Assembly (NCBI RefSeq): GCF_015832195.1
Contig: NC_052017.1
Coordinates: 13,468,790 to 13,532,789, forward strand
Direction: 5' to 3'
DNA length: 64,000 nt
From: Motacilla alba alba
Lineage: Eukaryota; Chordata; Aves; Passeriformes; Motacillidae
The notes beneath the pieces are model-generated. The model did not search any database. It was not told the origin of the DNA and saw only the letters and a list, made by a program, of their open reading frames with translations. Numbering within the stretch: the stretch's first letter is position 1; every line of letters begins with the position of its first letter. Below are positions 18,242 to 31,029 of the stretch, one piece after another. The position numbers and the translations under genes are program-made.

Positions 18242-21200
18242 AGTGCTGTCCATGTCTCCAGCTAGCTTCAGGCAATCACGAGTAGCAATACAAGAAGATT
18301 ATCCTGTTTAGAAATTTGCAAACAGATGGTCTTTTCATAAAAGAAATCTGTTTTTAAAAGTTCCACCATTTTATGCTGGATGTAAATATTACAAATGTTA
18401 AAGTTGTGAAAAGAGAGCGACTTGGTGTGAATAATATTCTGCCTGTTGTGTCGTGCATTTCAGGCAATGTTATCAAAACTGTTTAGGAAAATAATTGAAT
18501 GAAACCTCGTGACATGTCTCTAGTTAGACATCATACCCATTTTCTTTGAAGTTGGGATAGTGGTTCACAAAGCCAGGCAGATTACATTTCCATGGCTGGA
18601 AGCAGTGATGGATCACATCTGTTCTTTGCACTTCTTTCCAGGAGGTTGTGTGGGGATCACCGGGGCTGCCGAACGGGAAGCGTTGCGCCGTCCTTTCTGT
18701 TCTTTTTGAGTAAACTTAGTTTGGTGAGATGTACTGGAGCACCCCCTTGAATGGGGCTGGAAAATGGTTTTTTAATGTTTGGAACGTGATATTGAGGCTG
18801 CTGGGAGAAAATGTGTGAATAGAGCAGAGAAGACCTTCACATGCTTTACAGTATTCAGGCCCAAGGTGGGCACTTCAAAGGGCTGATATTTTGCAGTAAT
18901 AGCCCCTTTGGTTCTTGTGATTTAAATTTCTGTGTTTGTGTCTGAGCATGTGAGTTTCCTTATTGCTTGAAGGCAAACATCACTGGCCTGAAGAGATACA
19001 GGTGTCCCTTTTTAGAGTGTTCTTAATTTTCATGAGTTACCTATGACCTTTTTTTAATGTGCTTTTCTTGGTTTGTGATAGTAGAGTTCTCCAGGAACCC
19101 TCCTGGCAGGGGTCCTCTGCTGGATGTTGCACCAGAAGGGTTGCTGCTTTATCAGTTTTAACATCAGCAAGGAGATCCATGGAAAATGAAGTTATCAATG
19201 TCTGTTTTAATTATGCCCACAAGCTCCTGCATCCAGGTGCCTGCACATCAGTGCTTTTGTGTCATCTCAGGACAGTGCTGCTGCTGAGTCACTCCAGAAG
19301 TCATTCTACTCCCTCCCACCAAGTAGAATTGGATCTACTAATTTGATTAGTAACATACGATAACAGGCTATTTCTAGAAATCTATTGCCAATATATAAAT
19401 GTTTACACTTAAAAATGTGTTTTTAAAAATAGCACTTGCACAATTTTGCTTGGAATGGAAAGCTTCTAAACCTTCAGATCATCTCTAAAGAGGGTGGCTT
19501 TTGTTTGTGTGCTGTATTTTTGGTTTTGTTTTTTTTTTTTTTAGCAACAGAATGGTTCTGTGTGTCCCAATAATATGTTGCAATATAAATCTTATGATTT
19601 TGCTGATACAACAGGGTGAAAAAGAAATCATTGCAAAATAGTTCAAGCAGTGTTTATATTAGGTGTGTCTGTATGTGAATACTGCTTGCTACTAAGGGGA
19701 AAAGAGCATGCCTTGAAGCTAGAAAACACTGACAAAATAGCTCAAGACACTTACCAATTGTTAATTTTTAATGATGGTCTTTTTTCTATTAAGGAACATA
19801 ATGCTACTGAGCTTGTCTCAATCAATTTTTGTGTTTTTTCATTAATCAACTAATGCATGTTTCTTCTGTAGCTCTTTATTCTAATGAAATATGTGGATGA
19901 TTTGGCAGACGACAATGATCTCATCAGTAACGCATCAGAGTAAAATCCTTTTAGCAGATTACACATGTATTATTTTTGTTGTATCAAGGATGCTGACATA
20001 TGTTCTTTTAAACTGAATCTACTTTTGAGATAACTTGTAAATGTGGAATTTCTGTAGTTACTTGTGTATCCTTCTTGCTTCACTTGTCCTATCTGTATTT
20101 ATATCTATTTCTTGAAAATCATTTACATATTCTTTATATCTACATGTGTACTTTATGTACATTTCACATATCTTTTTATATATATTGCATCATGTTGTAG
20201 CTTGAGCCCGTTCTTTAAATGTTCTGCCACACTGTCTTCTCTGTCAAGCTTCATACTGTTCAGTTGCTCTGATGCACTGGCCCAAAGCCACTGAAGGCAC
20301 TTGTTAGTCAGTGCCTCTCTGTTCAGCATGATAGACTTTGGATTAGGTCACCTCCTGGGTGGTGGCAGTCATTCAAGCAAGTGAGCTTGAAAGTGAGCCA
20401 GCTGACAGAGAGGTTTGGGCATTCATTTTAGTTTGATTAGATTATCCAAAGTTCACGAGATTTCCTATTTGAGGGTCAAGCTTACGGCATACAGGTCTGT
20501 GTTCTCATCTTTTTATTAATAATAATGTGAAAAAACAGTATCATGGGGTTTGAGGATGGTCCTTTCCTCTGATATGACCTGGCTGTTGCGTACCAGAGAT
20601 CATACATTTAGAAAATGGTCCTCTTACAATTTTTAATTTGTTCACTAACTGTGATTCCTGTTGTTGGCTGAATTTAAGAATTAAGTCTGTGGATCCGTGA
20701 ATATGACTTTGAGCATTAACACTTATCTTGAAACTTTCTCCAACCCTTAATGTAAAAGGAGAATTAAGGAGATATAAATTAAGTAGAACTCTGGAGTATC
20801 TTGGCAATTAGAGTGAACAAGATTTCAGCTGCTCTCTTTCATCAATTTCTCACACTCTTGGACAGACAGGGTATTTTTAATTTACAACCTGTATTTCAGT
20901 TAGTCATAGAAGCTTTTTCTCTCCTTGTGCGGCTACAAAATAAAATTAAACTACTTTTTAGCTATACTTTTTATAACAGGGTTTAAATGAGAGAGCTGCT
21001 GAATAAACAAGCTGTTACATGAAGTAAACATTGTTAGTATTATGGAGAGATTATTCTATAACCATGCAGTTTGTGTCCTCAAAAGTATTAAGCTGTATCT
21101 GTGAAAGGATATTTATGAACAGAATGGTAATTATTTTATTACTTGGGTTTTGGAGGAAAATGTGCACTTCTTTTTCTCTGTTTTATTTTCTACTCTGAGT

Positions 21201-24200
21201 AATAATAATCTGTGCTCTGCTTCTAAGAATTGAGATTGAGGCAAGTGGTGCCCACAGGTCAGTGTTGTGCTTCTGTAGCCAAAGGTGCTTCAGAGTAGCT
21301 GGTATAGCTCAAGCTTTGGAACACAACTGTTTTCCTCATGAGTTTGGTGACTTGGTGAGGCAGTCTTGCGTGTAATTTTGTTGCACATCGTGTAGTGGCT
21401 TGTGTCTGTGCATTGGTGTCCTGTGCAGTGAGTTAGGCTGGGCTTTTGTAGCCCGCAGTCAAATTGTTGGCACCAAACACAGCAAAAGAAAAGAGCTTGG
21501 GATTAGGTTCTCAAGACTGTCTGAACATCAGTGCCACAGATGCTCCTTTTCTGCATGGTTTTGGGTTTCAATTCCAAAATCAGTAGTTTCTACCTTTGTT
21601 TTTAAGCACTGTCCTCCTTTTCAGTAATGCAAGGAGCGGGTCGGTGCAGATGCTGAGCGATGTAGTTTTCATGTCTGTATCAGAAGGAAAGTTGTCATTT
21701 CATTTGCATTTGTAAGAGCTGCAAGAAGTATCCCAGCAGCCAGCCCCCAGCAGTGAGAATGAGACCATCTCAGGTTGAGACAAGCTCCCGAAAATCACCA
21801 AGTGCTTGAGGCACTCTGCAAGCAGCTGCACACAGCGGAGTTCTGCTCCTGTGTCTGGGGAGGGAGCAGCGAGGGCCGGGATCACAGCACTTGGCTGTGT
21901 CCTCAAGGCCTTGCAAAAGTCTGGAGTCTGTCTGACACAGCACAAATGGATGGTGGTTTCTGCTTCACGAGGGAGGTATGTTTGATTGCACTTCGCAAGT
22001 TTCAGTCTTAGGCTGCTCCCAGTGAATGAGCAGTCACTTCAGCGGGAGAGCTTATTACGTGGGTGTGCCAGGCCGTTCAGTATATGGATTGTGGAAAAAA
22101 TAGTATTGGAAGCACTAAAGTTCCAAATTTGCCGTGGGTCAGGTAGGGACATGCATCCTAATTCCATCTGTCCTTCCTTTTGAGTACCTGAGCAGTAAAG
22201 AGGGAAGATTCACAATGGTGCAAAGCCTGGTGGTTTTCAGGGAAGGTGTCAAACATAAAATGTTCATGGGGCAAGTCAGGGACTGGAGGAGTTGCCCTTG
22301 TAAGGAGGTGAAACTTTCACACAGGTGTGCCAGATCTTTGCATTGAGCCAATGCATTCAATCAGGGTGTTGTACGTACCAGGAGTGATTCTGGGGACCTG
22401 ACCCTGACTTTTGACTCGCACAACTAAACAAGGGTCACCAAACAGCAGCAGAAAGGGCTTTACCTCTGGCTGTGGAAACAGTGTACAGTAACTGTGGGAT
22501 GTGTTTTTGGTGTTTTGAAGGGATATTGCATAGACTGCTTGAATTTCAGTGGTCTGAATAGTCTTATTTCTAACTGACCTGTTTCAGCTAATGTTCATGA
22601 ATAGGAAACATCCTTTATATGAGTAGGAAACATCTACCTGAAGAAATTAGGACAGGTGATTTTCAATAGTTTGATGCCAGTGTAGTCACACCCAAGTACA
22701 GCTGAGAGAGTTTTAACAGCTGGCTTTAACGGTGTGCCTTAGCATTGCTGGATGTTGCATTTCTGTAGTTAAACTTAGCTTGATTATGACTGTTAAATAA
22801 ATAATTTATAAATGTCTGCTATAAATTTGGTGGAGAGGATACTGATTTGGGCTGTGGGTTTCATTATGACTGTAAATCATACTTCATGAAGCAAACACTT
22901 TTAATACAAGTAAATAACAAACACATTTATTGTTAGCAAGAGTAATCTTACCAAAGACTTAGAGTGATGTTTGTAGTGGGGAGTGCTGACTGTCCCTACA
23001 GAAATAAAGGAGATGTGTGGAGGTGTACAAATTTATCTCCATCACAGTTCTTTTCAGCACCTTTCTCAATTGCTTGGTGGCTCTCTCAGCATCTTCTTGA
23101 GATGCTATCTTAGCAACTTCTCAAACCTTTGTGACTGTTAAGCCACAAAGAACACAACTGTGCATTGTGCTAGAAACACGAAGCCACAGTCAGGGAGGGG
23201 GGAGGATGGTGTTTGTTTTTCCGGGTTCCAGTGTAGGGATGGTGTGGTTAACATTGCTGAACTTGTTACAGGCAGTGGTGATTATGGCAGATAGATCACT
23301 TCTGTGAGTGACAAAGTCCAGAGAAGGCACCTGTGCAAGACCACCATGGTTCATACTCTGCCAGGCTGTCCACTGCTGGGATGACCACTGAGCTTGCCAG
23401 AGATGGGCACTGGGAAGTCTCCAGTCAGAGTGGGAACAGTGAGGCCACCCTCTGAAGTGCCTGGGGAAGAACCAGAGCTGTCTTCCAGAGACTTTATCAG
23501 GATGGTCCTCAGGGGCAGAAGGAACATTAATTCCTGGATGATTGGAAGAAAACCCTGAAAGAGAAGAAGGGTTGTTGCCACACCTTGCTCATGACTCAAA
23601 GCAAACTGAGCCCTGGTGCTGCTCCAAGTGCTCCATGTGAGGTGCCACCTCTGCCTCTGTGGGGATGCACATGAGCTCTGTGTGCTCTGGACCTGCGTGG
23701 TTGGATCTGCAAATTCAAACCTTTGAATTCTGCTAGGTTTGAATTACATGTTAACATTAGAAATGCTCTCCTCACAATCATGCAGCCTGACCAGACATTT
23801 ACTAGATTGCTTACAATGATTATTAGAAATTTCCTGTGTACTTAATTTTTTTAATAAGGTATTGATTTCACTATATATCTGTTCATACTTGCAATGAATT
23901 GATTTATGGTGGCAGAAATTCTGTTTTGCTGCCAAAACCTAATGGGCAATAACTAATTCAATTTTTTTCTTCCCCCCTCTTCCCCCCATTTTTTTTAAAC
24001 AACTTTTTTTTTTTTTTCAAAAATAAACTGGCTACTCCAGTGTTTGATTCCTTTGCTTTATCTGACATTTTAATTGGGTTGAGGAAGGACAGGAGAGTGA
24101 CTCAAATGTGAGCATCCCAGAGATGCTGTGCTAGAGTGTCACATATGCTGTTTGTCTCCTCACAGCTCTGCATGTTCTGTCGGTCAGACCCATGCTGCCA

Positions 24201-26093
24201 CCTCAGGCACTCTCTGTTTATCAGGGCAGAGTGGCTCAGTTCCACTGTTTTTCTGCCAAACTCCTCTCTGGGCTAGAGGTTTTAGGGCTATTTTATATTA
24301 AGTAATCTCTTTTGTCTGGTGTACAACATCCAGAACTTGATTTGAATCTCTTGTGTCATATATGTAAATGCTTTGTATAATGGTTTTGATTACTCTCCAA
24401 TAAATAGGTGGATGTTTTAAAAGATACATGTTGGTGTTTTGAATTTAAGTTTCACATTATGAAATTTAACATTATGAAATCAGCGACTTTAACTTTGCAC
24501 CCTATTTTGCATTTCTTAACCCCATCATGTCCTCTGCCTATCCCCTTTTCAGGTGGTTATTAATAAACAGTTTTAGTTTTCAGATGCCTGAATTTCTTTG
24601 GAAATGAGCAATCTGTGTGGAGAACAGGCAAACAGTTTAAAGCTTATGTACATGCTCCTATGCTGAATTTTTGTGTTTTGGTTTTAAAGAGCTGCCCTAA
24701 GAGCTGTAAACATCATTACACAATATAAATAATATCTCTTAATTGAATGGCCAGAAATTAATCATTCTGCAGGGTTTCTGTGTGGTGTACTTCAACCCAC
24801 ACAATGGCTTTGTCCTAGAATCAAAAGGCACAAATGGGAAAATATTATAAATACCTGGTGAACTCGAAATATTTTAAAGATGTTACATTAATGGGTCAGA
24901 AGGAAGCTTTTAGAACTCTGTGATTTATTTCACTGTCCATGAGCATTTGTGGTGTCCTGTTGGCACTACTGCTAGACATGTTTGATTGCAAGTCTCAGTG
25001 CTTTAATTTCACTTTTGATGGGAACCTGAGTGTGAAGTGCCACAGTGTCAGTCAGCTCTCAGATCAGCATTTGGTATAAAAAAAGTAAAATTCTTGCTGC
25101 TTTTGGTGTGATAAATGATGCCACATTTAATTGGTATATATACTGTTTAACAGACACGTGTTAGCTCTTCTGCCTTAAATAGAAAATTTTCATCTAAAGT
25201 TTAGATCTATTTAAAGGTTATTTTAAAGTGTTTGTTTGGTTCGCTCTGTATGAAAGTCATTCCTTCCAGAATAGGTCAGGAATGTCTTAAGAAATAGGAA
25301 TAATTTTGTCCTAATAATAACTGAGTATCTCAAATGCCAAATTCTTCACTCCCTGAAAGTTTAAAGAAAACAGTGGAATGTGCAAATATGGAAGAAACTT
25401 AATAAATTTGAAATGTAGCCTTTAGAGGGGAAGAGAAGATGTGAGGAGGGCAAACCCTGGGTTTGCAGCCCACGTCTCTGTCTAGGGCAGCCCAGACAGC
25501 TCCATCCCTCCATTTACCCTCCCACACTGGAACACCCTTGGCAAAAGAGTCGTGAGTAATAAAGTTTAAATGAGAACCCCTGGTGCTGGAAAAGAATAAA
25601 TTGACAGTTCTGAATGGTGTCCTCTGTGTGGTGAAATGGCCCTTGTGGGATGTGGGGGCCGGTGCTGCCCTGGGACCTGCCAGACCTGCAGCTCCCTCTC
25701 TCCTCTCCAAAGCAGGGAAGCCTTTGCTCAATGCAAACCTGAGCTGTGTCCTTGGGCAGAGATGCTGTTCTAAAACATGGTTTGACTGTCTGTTTAAGAA
25801 TAGCGGCCCCAAAATCCTGGCATAAAAGAGAAATATGGTCCAATTATCATTTTTTTGTTTGTTCTGTTCTTCAGTGAGGAATTCTATAAACTTTTAAGAG
25901 GAGTGAAATGAAAATAAAAATTAAAAAAAACTTATGTAAAAAAACCAACAACCCAGAAGCAGCCTGAAAATACTAAAAATTGAGATTTTGAGGTCATTGC
26001 ACTTTCCCTTCCTGGTTTCCCAGCAGTCCTTCTTGGAGAACTCTCTTTGTCATGGAAGTAGGAAAATACAGTTTTGTTCATGTGACAAGTTAG

Positions 26094-26231
<138 letters not shown>

Positions 26232-26685
26232 TAGACTTCAGTATTTGCTTAAACCTTGATAGACAGAGTTTGTTTTTTAAATTAAATAACTGAAGTTCAA
26301 TTTTCACTGATGAAATTTTTCACATGTTGATATGTTTATATACTTTAAATAACAAGACAAAGCTGGATTTATTTTGGACATTAGTATGAACAGCTCCTTT
26401 GGCTGGGTTAAGCATCTTTTATAGACACAGAGCTCCCTTTCTTACTGAGGAGACTGAAGTAATAAAATGAAATGCTTTCTCTATATATTCTATAACTGAT
26501 TTTATTGACATTTTCAGAAAACAAATATTTATATAGAATGAAGTATATTTTGTATTTATCTTCAGAGTTTTGCATATCTAGATTTTTCATTGATAAATTT
26601 AGGAGAAACATAAAAATTATGCTTACTAGTATATTTGTCACTGGAGTTCAGTCTATTTATGTGCCATGCAGTCTGTTTATGGAAT

Positions 26686-26709
26686 GATATATATATATAT
26701 ATATATATT
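26686..26709. repeat. (AT)n microsatellite
   Basis: An uninterrupted alternating AT run of about 24 bp (the first bases GATAT lead in). Confidence 0.9.
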
Positions 26710-27997
26710 AAACTGCTAATTGTAAAAATGAGTGGTGAGCACCTCTATTTTTCCTTGTCAGCTTCCCTTAACATAAAAAACCCTATATAATATATGTGTC
26801 ATATGCTATTCTCAATATTTCCAGTCTACTTTACATCCTATCTCTTGTAGTCCTAGATATTTGGGGCCTAGACTCTGGTGTCTCTCAGATCAATTTAGTC
26901 AAAATCTTGAAAAGTGTAGGTTACCAGTTAACTTATGCTGGGAGATGTGAGTTGAGAGAGAACCTCTTTGAGTAGATATCGCTTCAGTAAGGAGACAGAC
27001 TTTACAAAGTTTGATTGCTGAATGGTAAATAGATTCAGACACAGTTAGCAGTGAAAGTGAACTATGAATTAGAATTATTTATCTAAAAATCATGCTATAG
27101 CTCACCATAATTTAGGATTGATGCAGAAACTCTGGAGGGAAATTTTCTTGTCCTTGTAGAGGAGATATCACTAATTAATCATAATGATCTCTTTAACTAT
27201 AATCTCTATGCACCTGGGTCTTCTGCAAATAAGAACAAAAGTTCATGAATGGTGGCTTCATCATTAACAGCTCAACAGAGAATATTAGAGCCACTGTATA
27301 ATAGAGAGCAACTGTAAGGCTTTTGTAGACTCCTCAGTTAAACCTAAAATGGTTTGCTTTCAGTTCTTTTAGGGTTGAGTGATTTACAGTAAAGACAGGG
27401 TGGGAGTGTGTATTTATTGGTTTAACTTGTTAAACTCCATAAACTTTATAATTTATGACCATCTGTTTAGATTACATCATGGAAATTTTTTTACTCTTTA
27501 GCAGATATACTATGTAAAAATTTATTTTTGTCTTTGTCCATCCATTCTTATTGTAGAAGGTGGCTGGATTACAGTGCCTGGATGTTTTTTTCTAGTCTGA
27601 TTGGTTTTTATTTTTTCTTTTAAGTAAGGCAGGGACATTGAATTTGTTGCTGTTTTTAAAAGTAAAGTACTTGCAGATTAAATGGTAAAGAGGAAGACTG
27701 GAATTGAAGGAAATAAGTGATGAGAGTGTTTGTGCAGCCAACTTCCCTTCTCATGGATGGAGCAGCCACAGAGCTCATGCCAGGGGTGCAGAGTCATGGA
27801 AAGCTGCCTCGGTTGCTCTGCCCAGCTCAGGGCAGGGGATGGTTGGCCAGACAAGCACCACACTGTGCCCTGGCTTCACACACTGCTGAGCCCCAGCTGG
27901 CCCTTAGGGTTTCTTAGTAACATTAGGTGCCCAGAAAATCAGCCGTATACATTTATAAAAAGAAGAAAGACTTGCCGCTTGAGTTAGTAACGTTTTC

Positions 27998-28048
27998 TCT
28001 CTCTTCATTCTCTCTCTCTGTCTCTCTGTGTCTCTCTGTCTCTCTCAG
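27998..28048. repeat. (TC)n-rich polypyrimidine microsatellite
   Basis: About 50 bp of CT repeats interrupted by G and A (TCTCTCTGTCTCTCTGTGTC pattern), ending in CAG. The tract mimics a strong splice acceptor. Confidence 0.85.
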
Positions 28049-29250
28049 TAAGAATGGTCAGAGTATAGACTGTCCATGTGATGATGTAAGAGAGGTTGCA
28101 ATAGTCACGCTGGGTACCAAGGTAGAATTATGAAATTATTTGTATAGCCCCCAATGCATGGAGCAAATCCTAATCCCTGTCCATCAAGTTATGCTAACCA
28201 ATTTGAATCTTTCCTGGAATCTCACTCCTCATGTGTCATAAAAACAATTTTATATGTTCACTGAAACTGCAGAAAATGCATGTGCCAGAACTTCATAACA
28301 GCTTGATGTTACAGTAACATGGGTCCTTATCCTCCCATTATTCTCTCTCCCTGTGTATTTGCTTTCCTTTGTGTTATGTCTATAAGAGAATGCAACTTCT
28401 TTGGGGTAGTCGCATGTACAACTAATAAAAGATAATAAAATAGCAACCGAATGTGTGAGGTGCTTCCTTATGTTTCTAAAAAATTCAGACGTTGATTTGG
28501 TCCATAGAGACTAAATGTTTTTGCAGTTAGATTGCAGAGTTTCCTTGTGATCCTGTAAAATAATGATGTTAGATACATGCTGTTAATGAAGAGTACTCTT
28601 GCAAATTAACTGAACAATCCCTCAAAATGTTTACTAGGAGACAGAGTAAAATATTACTGTCAGTGTTGGCTCATAATGGCTGCTATTTTAACTTTGTTTT
28701 CTGTGGGTTTTTGTCTTCTCAATTTTTTTTGGCAGCGCTATTCACTTGTTCTGTTTTACTTGGTATTGATACTATGTGCCTCCAAAATGATGCAATGCTT
28801 CGGGGAAATAGGTTGGATTTGATGAATTTACTATGTATGAGAGGCTAGGAGCAAAAATCCTTAGGGGGGTCAGAGAACAAGTGAATAGTCCATTAAAAAA
28901 ATCAATCATGCCCACAATTTTATGGAATTATTAATTTTAATAGTATTGTGCTTACAATAGTATTTTCTTTAAAACCCAGCATTTATATGGATTATGAGAC
29001 AAATAAGAAAAATGCTCTTCGGTTTACCATGATTAAATTAATACAATGGCCTTTCATAAATATATTATTAATAATAATTTCTTGATTCTGTGGTTCTTTG
29101 GATATATATGTACATGGTGCGTATTTACTGACAATCTCAAAGTAATTTTGAATGAAAAAGGAAGTTATCTAGTTGAATATACAGCCAGGTTTCATTGACA
29201 AGGAATACTGGAACAATTAGGGGTGCACATGATGAGACCACCCACTAGTC

Positions 29251-30967
29251 TTACCAAAAATTCTGTTGAATACTTTCTGTTTGTAAATCCTCCAAATGTT
29301 GGAACAACAGTTCATCCAAGGCCATAGAACATTGCTCCATGTCACTATGCTTTACTGGTTTACTGCACAAAAACAAGTCTGCTTGCATTATCCTTGAGTA
29401 TCTGCCAAGCACTGATCTTAAAATCTGACTGGGTTCTGCTGTGCTCTTAGAAAGGATTCTCCCCAGCAGTGACACCAGTCAAAAACTTGAGGCAAGACTG
29501 GGCAATAGGATTTTTGACTGTGGCCTTGAGTCTCCTAAGAAAGAGTTTATACTGCAGTCTCGAGGAAGCTGAATAAGAACCAAGTTCAGTTAGCTCTGGC
29601 CCTGTGCCAGATCACAGCTGTTTTACATATATGCTAATTTGGAGCCCCTCTTTGCTCTGTGGTCATCTTGTCTGTCTATCACTGGAGTGCTCAAACTGGT
29701 ACCACTGAGATGCTACATTCACACGGATGGGCTGAGAAAACAACCCTGGGTCTTTGTGATTTTGTTACAGAAGGTCTTTTATGAACTCCAGAGTCTCCTG
29801 AGGTGCCTATGGTTTGCACATCTTCCTAGGATCTCTTGGATTTTGCAGACTGGAGATGTGTGGAATATCTTGAGCTTTTAGAGATGCTTCCAAATGCTTA
29901 CAGTTTTCCACAGGCATTGTAATGTTGGATAGAGTTAAAAGGAGATTTTGAAGCTTTTGTCAGTGACCAACAGGAATCAGTTCATATGGGTGGTCACCTT
30001 GTGCTGTGCTGCTACATCTAAACCTCTGGAAGCCCACAGACCTTTCCAATCTAGAAATCCTCTGCATCTGGTCTTTCGGGGCCTCCCAGAGTAGGTTTGC
30101 TCAATATTTAGCCAGTGCATCCATTGATGTCCTGCAACCTGATTGCCCTGAAATATTTTCTGGATTTTTAAAGGCCCTTTAGTGTAGTCTCTTTCTTAGG
30201 AGCTGTAAAGACAGAATTGCTTTAGAAACCTGCTTTTGTGTTCTGATTGTTATTGGCAGTCTTTGCTGGAGAGAGACATCCCTCCAAACAGCAGGTTCTG
30301 GTATCTTTTCTTCTTCCTCTTCCATACCCTTGCATTTTGCCTTCAATTTAATGTTTTGTTGTTTTTTTGGGTTTTTTTAAATTTTTTTTCTTTCCATTTC
30401 AACTTTGTGTTCATTACAAAATATATTGTCAGCAAATCCAAAACCTTTGCTTGTGGGCTTCCCTTCTTTAGCACAGGCATGTGCGGTTCTTGGCACACAT
30501 GGCAAGGCCGTATGTGCCGGCGATCCTCAGCCTTGGACTGACTTCCTTTAGCAAAGTTCTCCCTGACCTGAAAAACTTTACTCTTCGGACCCGAGTAGTA
30601 GATAACAGAGGAATGAACTAAACGTGCCTCTTTGTGAAGTTTTTAAGTAATTCATCTGAATCCAGCATGCTTCACCGCTGGATAATGCTTAAAAGATGAA
30701 AGTTGCTATTCTCATGTAATCTCGTGATTCAGAGTTCGTGATCCATCTATGGGCAAACAGTGCTTATGCTGTAATCCGCCTCTAGAGGCACTTCTCCTCT
30801 TGGAAGCAAAGTCTAGAGGATATTTTCTCTGTTTGGTTAATACACTGATTTAAGAGCTTTACTAATGTTCTATAAATCTCTGTGTTACCATAAAAGCGTT
30901 TTAATCTTTGTATTGTATTCTTCCTCAACTTCCCCTGAAACGGATGCAAAATCAAGCGCTTAAACAC
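29251..30967 (-). pseudogene. possible decayed coding sequence (unidentified pseudogene), antisense to PARD3
   Basis: Read on the minus strand, this 1.7-kb stretch gives protein-like segments in shifting frames separated by stops. The most upstream part (30967 downward) stays open for about 61 codons, with KRFYGNTEIYRTLVKLL and FQEEKC. Further on, one frame from about 30100 to 29450 is interrupted by only a few stops (positions 30101, 29960, 29807, 29765, 29663, 29612) and includes APQETLEFIKDLL and LFLRRLKATVKNPIAQSC. A frame change near 29470 leads into 75 open codons with PSQILRSVLGRYSRIMQADL and MALDELLFQHLEDLQ, ending at a TAA at 29251. This looks like an intronless copy of an unknown gene that has decayed, but I picked frames by eye and could not identify a parent. 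Chance open stretches are a real alternative. Confidence 0.33.
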
Positions 30968-31029
30968 CTGTGTTGGGAGGATCAGTCTTGAGGAGATAAG
31001 GAGAAAACCTTTTGGGAGAGAATTAAAGT

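Noticed and set aside
19872..19943. Exon-like stretch after CTTCTGTAG with MKYVDDLADDNDLI, recalling the reverse transcriptase YVDD motif
   Set aside because: Only about 24 codons to a stop, the phase does not fit PARD3, and no other polymerase motifs flank it. Judged coincidence.
28049..28085. Mini-exon between a CT-tract acceptor and a GATGAT|GTAAGA donor
   Set aside because: It is 37 nt, not a multiple of three, and its exit phase does not fit the next PARD3 exon. The acceptor is a microsatellite artefact.
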